From assembly GCA_030649735.1 (NCBI GenBank), contig JAUSFL010000018.1, forward strand, positions 1-51,622: a stretch of DNA of 51,622 bases, given 5' to 3'. The notes under the pieces were generated by a model that made no database searches, was not told the origin of the DNA, and saw nothing but the letters and a program-made list of their open reading frames with translations. The first letter of the stretch is position 1. The number at the start of each line of letters is the position of its first letter. A program made the position numbers and the translations under genes. Positions 48,504 through 51,622 of this stretch are shown piece after piece. This DNA comes from Candidatus Iainarchaeum sp. Lineage in GTDB: Archaea > Iainarchaeota > Iainarchaeia > Iainarchaeales > UBA10191.

Positions 48504-49453
48504 AGCAAGAGTCAAGGCAGAAGATTTCCGGAAGCCTGGGGCAAAAGCCGGTCCAGACAATAAAAGACATTGACACTGAAGACTACATCAAGGCGGGGAC
48601 TTTCGCGTGCTCTGGTTGTCAGCCGGTCTTGGGAATAAAGCTCGCGCTAAAGGCGCTTGGGAAAAACACTATAATGGTGAACAGTTCAGGCTGCATGACA
48701 TTGACTGCAACTTATCCTTTCACGCCTTACAAAATCCCTTGGGTGCATAATGCAATAGAAAACGCTGACTCAACAGCTTCAGGAATTTTCATGGGCCTAA
48801 AGCGCAAAGGATTGGAAAAAAAAGTCAACATCCTGGTTTATGCGGGGGACGGGGCAACTTACGACATTGGATTCCAGGCGCTTTCAGGAATGTTCGACAG
48901 GTTTGAGAACGTAATTCACGTTTGCTACAATAACGAGATTTTTGCAAACACTGGCTATCAAAGGTCTGCCGCAACCCCGCTTTTCGCGCGCACTACAACA
49001 ACGCCGATTGAGAAAAAATCCCGCGGAAACTTGATTCCAAGAAAGCACATGGCAAAAATAATGATGGCGCACGACTCGCCTTACGTTGCGACTGCCTGCA
49101 CGTCATACCCTTTGGATTTCATGAAAAAAGTGCAAAAGGCCTCCACAATTTACGGCCCCAAATACATTGAGCTTTTGGCGCCTTGCATTCCGGGCTGGAT
49201 TTTAAGCACAGAGCAGGGAAGAAAGTCAGGCGAGCTTTCAGTCCAAAGCGGCCTTTGGCCATTGTATGAACTAGAGAATGGAAAGTTTTCTGTCTCAATG
49301 CAGCCAAAAATGATTCCAGTGAAAGAAGCCCTGAAAATGCAGGGGAGATACGCGCACTTGAATGATGAGGAAATTGACGAAATCCAGGAAATGGTAAACA
49401 AGGAATGGGAATCCTACAACAAAGGAGAATTCTGGACAGTCCACGAGTATTAA
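48491..49453 (+). CDS. porB: Pyruvate:ferredoxin oxidoreductase, beta subunit (TPP-binding)
   Basis: 320 residues. ACSGCQPVLG and GCMTLTAT bear cysteines that ligate the proximal cluster. TPP/Mg motif GDGATYDIGFQALS...CYNNEIFANTGYQ. TPPTI-like loop (ATPLFARTTTTP) follows. GTGA lies 6 nt before ATG 48491. Together with porG, D, A it makes a complete POR in the order gamma-delta-alpha-beta. Confidence 0.95.
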   Translation: MVELEQESRQKISGSLGQKPVQTIKDIDTEDYIKAGTFACSGCQPVLGIKLALKALGKNTIMVNSSGCMTLTATYPFTPYKIPWVHNAIENADSTASGIFMGLKRKGLEKKVNILVYAGDGATYDIGFQALSGMFDRFENVIHVCYNNEIFANTGYQRSAATPLFARTTTTPIEKKSRGNLIPRKHMAKIMMAHDSPYVATACTSYPLDFMKKVQKASTIYGPKYIELLAPCIPGWILSTEQGRKSGELSVQSGLWPLYELENGKFSVSMQPKMIPVKEALKMQGRYAHLNDEEIDEIQEMVNKEWESYNKGEFWTVHEY

Positions 49454-49504
49454 TTTTTTGAGAGGAAGTGGGAAAAAATAGTAACTGTAATATTAGGCTA
49501 TGAT

Positions 49505-49717
49505 TTGCTGTTCTGGGCAGCTGTTGCCTTAACCATTGCATTCTTTGTGGACTTGATGACCTGCTGGTGGTATAACAGCCTTAATTGGGGCCCGTTAAAA
49601 AAGTTCAGGACTAGCCTGGTTAAGTACCACAAATACACGAGAAAAATTTTGATATTTCTTGTAATTGTCCACATTGTTTTGCACGTTTTATTCCAAGTTT
49701 ATGGAATTGCGGTTTGA
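49505..49717 (+). CDS. Small two-helix membrane protein, start uncertain
   Basis: About 70 residues with two hydrophobic helices (LFWAAVALTIAFFVDLM and ILIFLVIVHIVLHVLF) separated by a basic loop. The frame is open back to the porB stop (reading ...WEKIVTVILGYDLLFW), and the upstream part extends the first hydrophobic helix. No ATG, GTG or TTG occurs before TTG 49505; ATA 49478 follows GAGGAAG at good distance and could be the real start. No family recognised. It may be co-transcribed with the POR genes. Confidence 0.5.
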   Translation: MLFWAAVALTIAFFVDLMTCWWYNSLNWGPLKKFRTSLVKYHKYTRKILIFLVIVHIVLHVLFQVYGIAV

Positions 49718-49814
49718 GCAGGCAAGAATGCACAGTCACTGGATTTTGCAAAACTCTGGGAGAAAATCAAAGAAATAACTAATTTTAAGGCATTTTGCAA
49801 GGTATTTTTCGGCA

Positions 49815-49894
49815 AATTATATAAACTCAAAGTGCATAATTATGACAAGAAAAAACACTTATTAGACAATCAACGAATTTAAGATTGTTGATTG
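49815..49894 (+). promoter_or_regulatory. Promoter and leader with inverted repeat, upstream of acetyl-CoA synthetase
   Basis: A TATA-like aattatataaact at 49815-49827 is about 100 nt before ATG 49928, so the leader would be about 75 nt. It contains a perfect 8-bp inverted repeat caatcaac (49867-49874) / gttgattg (49887-49894). A nearer AT-rich element (gaatttaag, 49875-49883) could be an alternative TATA box for a shorter transcript. Confidence 0.35.
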
Positions 49895-49927
49895 GCTAAT
49901 GCGGTTTTTGAAAATTAGGAAGCAAAA

Positions 49928-51436
49928 ATGGCTCAAAAAATCCACACTCTAGAACCTTTCTTTTCGCCAAAAAGCATTGCAATAATTGGAGCCTCTGCAA
50001 AAGAAGGCAAAATAGGCAATGTAATTTTTTCAAACTTCGTGCGCTCTTTCAGGGGAAAAATATATCCAATAAACCAGCATGAAGAGCAAATTTTTGGAGT
50101 CAAATGCTTCAAAAGCATTAAGGAAATAAAGGAAGAAATTGACGCGGCAGTAATCGCAATTCCCGCCTTGGCAGTCCCGAAAGCGCTTGCAGAATGCGGG
50201 CAAAAAAAAGTCAAGGCAGTGACAATAATTTCCGCGGGCTTTAAAGAAATCGGGAACGAAAAGCTTGAAGCAGAGCTTGAAAAAGTCATGAAGCAATACA
50301 CGCAAACAAAAGTCATCGGGCCAAACTGCCTTGGAGTTTTTGACTCAAAATCAGGAGTGGACATGCTCTTCCTGCCAAATGAAAGGCTTGGAAGGCCAAA
50401 GCAGGGAACAACAAGCTTTATCTCACAGTCCGGCGCCTTGGGCTCAGCAATCCTTGACTGGGACGCAATGAAAGGCTATGGCATTAACAAATTCATAAGC
50501 TATGGAAACGCCGCAGAAATCAGCGAAACAGAATTGCTTGATTATTTAGGGCAGGACGAAAGCACTAAAGTAATAGTCGCTTATTTTGAAGGCATTCATA
50601 ACGGAAAAAAATTCTTTGAAACACTAAAGCGCATTTGCGAAACAAAGCCAGTCATTGTATTAAAGGGCGGAATTAGCGAAAAAGGCGCTCTCGCGGTAAA
50701 ATCGCACACTGCCTCAATGGCAGGCAATCATGAAGTGTTTTTGGCAGCACTAAAGCAATGCAATGCAATAATCGCGGAAAGCATGGAAGAAGTGTTTGAC
50801 TTTGCGCGCGTCCTAACCACAGAGCCGGCCCCAAAAGGCAAAAGAGTGCAGATAATAACTGACGGCGGCGGCTATGGAGTGCTTGCAACAGACGCGCTTT
50901 CAAAAGAAGGAATGGAATTTGCTGAAATGAGCGAGGCGCGCAAGGAAACAATCCGAAAAGCATGCCCGAATTATGCGGTAGTGAAAAACCCAATAGACCT
51001 GACTGGAGACGCCAATAACGAAAGATACAAGATTGCGGTAGAACAGGCAATGCAGGACGAAAATGTAGACGCAATACTCACAATTTTATTATTCCAGCTT
51101 CCAAGCCTGGATGAGAAAATAGTTGAAGATATGCAAAAAATTTCCGCCACTAAAACAAAGCCAATGCTTTTCATTTCAGCAGGCGGAATCTTTTCAGAAA
51201 AGCAAAGGCAAAGAATGGAAGCTGGCGGAGACAGCACTTTCCAAAGCCCTTTTGACGCGGCAAAAGCACTCAAGACGCTAGTGCAGTACTACTCAATCAA
51301 AGAAGCAAGGAAAAAAGCAGTTGAAAAGCCGGCCACGCAAAAAAACCCTGAAAAAGCAAAGCCAGAAAAGCCCGCAAAAGCGCACACTGCAAAAAAGCCA
51401 AAAGCAAAGCCTGCAAAAAAATCAAAGAAGAAATAA
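49928..51436 (+). CDS. acdA: Acetyl-CoA synthetase (ADP-forming), alpha subunit
   Basis: 502 residues. CoA-binding Rossmann domain (SIAIIGASAKEGKIGNVIF), GPNCLGVF, TSFISQSGALGSAI and the phosphohistidine segment VKSHTASMAGNH near 258. The third domain with DGGGYGVLATDAL and KNPIDLTGDAN is complete. The C-terminal ~45 residues are a Lys/Ala/Pro low-complexity tail. Alone it lacks the ATP-grasp beta subunit, not visible here. It converts acetyl-CoA, ADP and Pi to acetate, CoA and ATP, the natural sequel to POR upstream. An AGGA core lies before ATG 49928. Confidence 0.9.
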   Translation: MAQKIHTLEPFFSPKSIAIIGASAKEGKIGNVIFSNFVRSFRGKIYPINQHEEQIFGVKCFKSIKEIKEEIDAAVIAIPALAVPKALAECGQKKVKAVTIISAGFKEIGNEKLEAELEKVMKQYTQTKVIGPNCLGVFDSKSGVDMLFLPNERLGRPKQGTTSFISQSGALGSAILDWDAMKGYGINKFISYGNAAEISETELLDYLGQDESTKVIVAYFEGIHNGKKFFETLKRICETKPVIVLKGGISEKGALAVKSHTASMAGNHEVFLAALKQCNAIIAESMEEVFDFARVLTTEPAPKGKRVQIITDGGGYGVLATDALSKEGMEFAEMSEARKETIRKACPNYAVVKNPIDLTGDANNERYKIAVEQAMQDENVDAILTILLFQLPSLDEKIVEDMQKISATKTKPMLFISAGGIFSEKQRQRMEAGGDSTFQSPFDAAKALKTLVQYYSIKEARKKAVEKPATQKNPEKAKPEKPAKAHTAKKPKAKPAKKSKKK

Positions 51437-51439
51437 AAC

Positions 51440-51622
51440 ATGAAGAAGAGAATTTCCCCCACAACAGCAATTCTAATCTCAATCATTCTTCTTATTGCAA
51501 TAATCGGGTTTTCAATTTTTTTGTATAATATCCTTGGCAAAATAGTATACTTTTTCGCAATGCTAATAATAACCCTAATTCTCTCAATAGCAACAATTAG
51601 CAAATTCGAAAATAAAGCCACA
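51440..51622 (+). CDS. Membrane protein, 3' truncated by window edge
   Basis: ATG 51440, 3 nt after the acdA stop, then an open frame to the window end. Two hydrophobic helices, AILISIILLIAIIGFSIFLY and FFAMLIITLILSIATI, follow a short basic N-terminus. Only 61 codons are visible; family unknown. The close spacing suggests co-transcription with acdA. Confidence 0.55.
   Translation, partial: MKKRISPTTAILISIILLIAIIGFSIFLYNILGKIVYFFAMLIITLILSIATISKFENKAT

Noticed and set aside
1..51622. CRISPR array, insertion sequence, transposase or rRNA
   Set aside because: I looked for regular direct repeats with spacers, transposase motifs, terminal inverted repeats and rRNA-like stretches and found none.

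Overview
The window is archaeal. It carries an almost complete set of archaeal information-processing genes: exosome Rrp4/Rrp41/Rrp42, SBDS, proteasome alpha, RNase P Pop5 and Rpp30, L37Ae, L15e, RpoP, prefoldin beta, LSm, MCM, both subunits of topoisomerase VI, aIF1A, aIF2-beta, aIF5A, RIO1 and a Dim2-type KH protein. Gene density is very high, with many ATGA overlaps. AT-rich TATA boxes lie about 25-30 nt from some starts, and GTGA/GGTGA Shine-Dalgarno cores precede many others. Small genes, lineage-specific basic proteins, cysteine-rich surface repeats and pyruvate-to-acetate fermentation genes are compatible with a DPANN-type archaeon (Diapherotrites-like is my guess). No rRNA is present to settle the lineage.

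Layout. 1-1946: end of a polyprenyl synthetase, a V4R protein and a PHP phosphoesterase. 1972-5965: an iron-sulfur assembly operon, PadR regulator - DUF2061 - IscS - IscU - HTH protein; iscU is split by a 379-residue intein placed exactly at its first cluster-binding cysteine. 6037-7301: a small basic protein and a DHH phosphoesterase. 7380-15250 (minus): the archaeal exosome/proteasome superoperon (L15e, Rpp30, Pop5, PsmA, SBDS, Rrp4, Rrp41, Rrp42, L37Ae, RpoP, prefoldin beta), with two lineage-specific insertions, one a Tat-signal/JAMM-like protein and one a basic helical protein. 15296-15496 holds an unusual set of inverted and direct repeats in front of a TtuA/NcsA tRNA thiolase. 16473-22866: tRNA-Val, a coiled-coil protein, a basic helical protein, tRNA-Ala, LSm, a MinD ATPase, a seven-repeat cysteine-rich membrane protein, a roadblock-like protein, a DUF2226-like protein and a NYN nuclease. 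23002-27465: a 1487-residue surface protein with a VWA domain and an NBR1-type Ig domain. 27536-29929: aIF5A, a bacterial-type MetRS and a decapeptide-repeat protein. 30312-36379: MCM helicase with two inteins, then a Bro-N/DinD-like gene and a deoxyribosyltransferase-like gene. 36431-44225: presenilin-like protease, aIF2-beta, DUF424, aIF1A, a second basic helical protein, RIO1, a pentein-fold enzyme, Dim2 KH protein, TopVI-B and TopVI-A. 44279-51622: small unknowns, a Nudix hydrolase, a lysozyme-like protein overlapping the pyruvate:ferredoxin oxidoreductase operon (gamma-delta-alpha-beta), a small membrane protein, ADP-forming acetyl-CoA synthetase alpha and a truncated membrane protein.

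How they fit together. Pyruvate oxidation by POR yields acetyl-CoA and reduced ferredoxin; the ADP-forming synthetase can turn acetyl-CoA into acetate plus ATP. POR, the tRNA thiolase and probably other enzymes need Fe-S clusters, which the IscS-IscU operon would supply. That operon depends on correct protein splicing of IscU, and its first gene encodes a PadR regulator with a C-terminal four-cysteine cluster, so a sensing/feedback arrangement is conceivable. The three inteins (IscU, MCM Walker A, MCM second site) occupy about 3.8 kb and all keep LAGLIDADG endonuclease motifs. All functional statements are homology-based readings by eye; none has been tested against a database.
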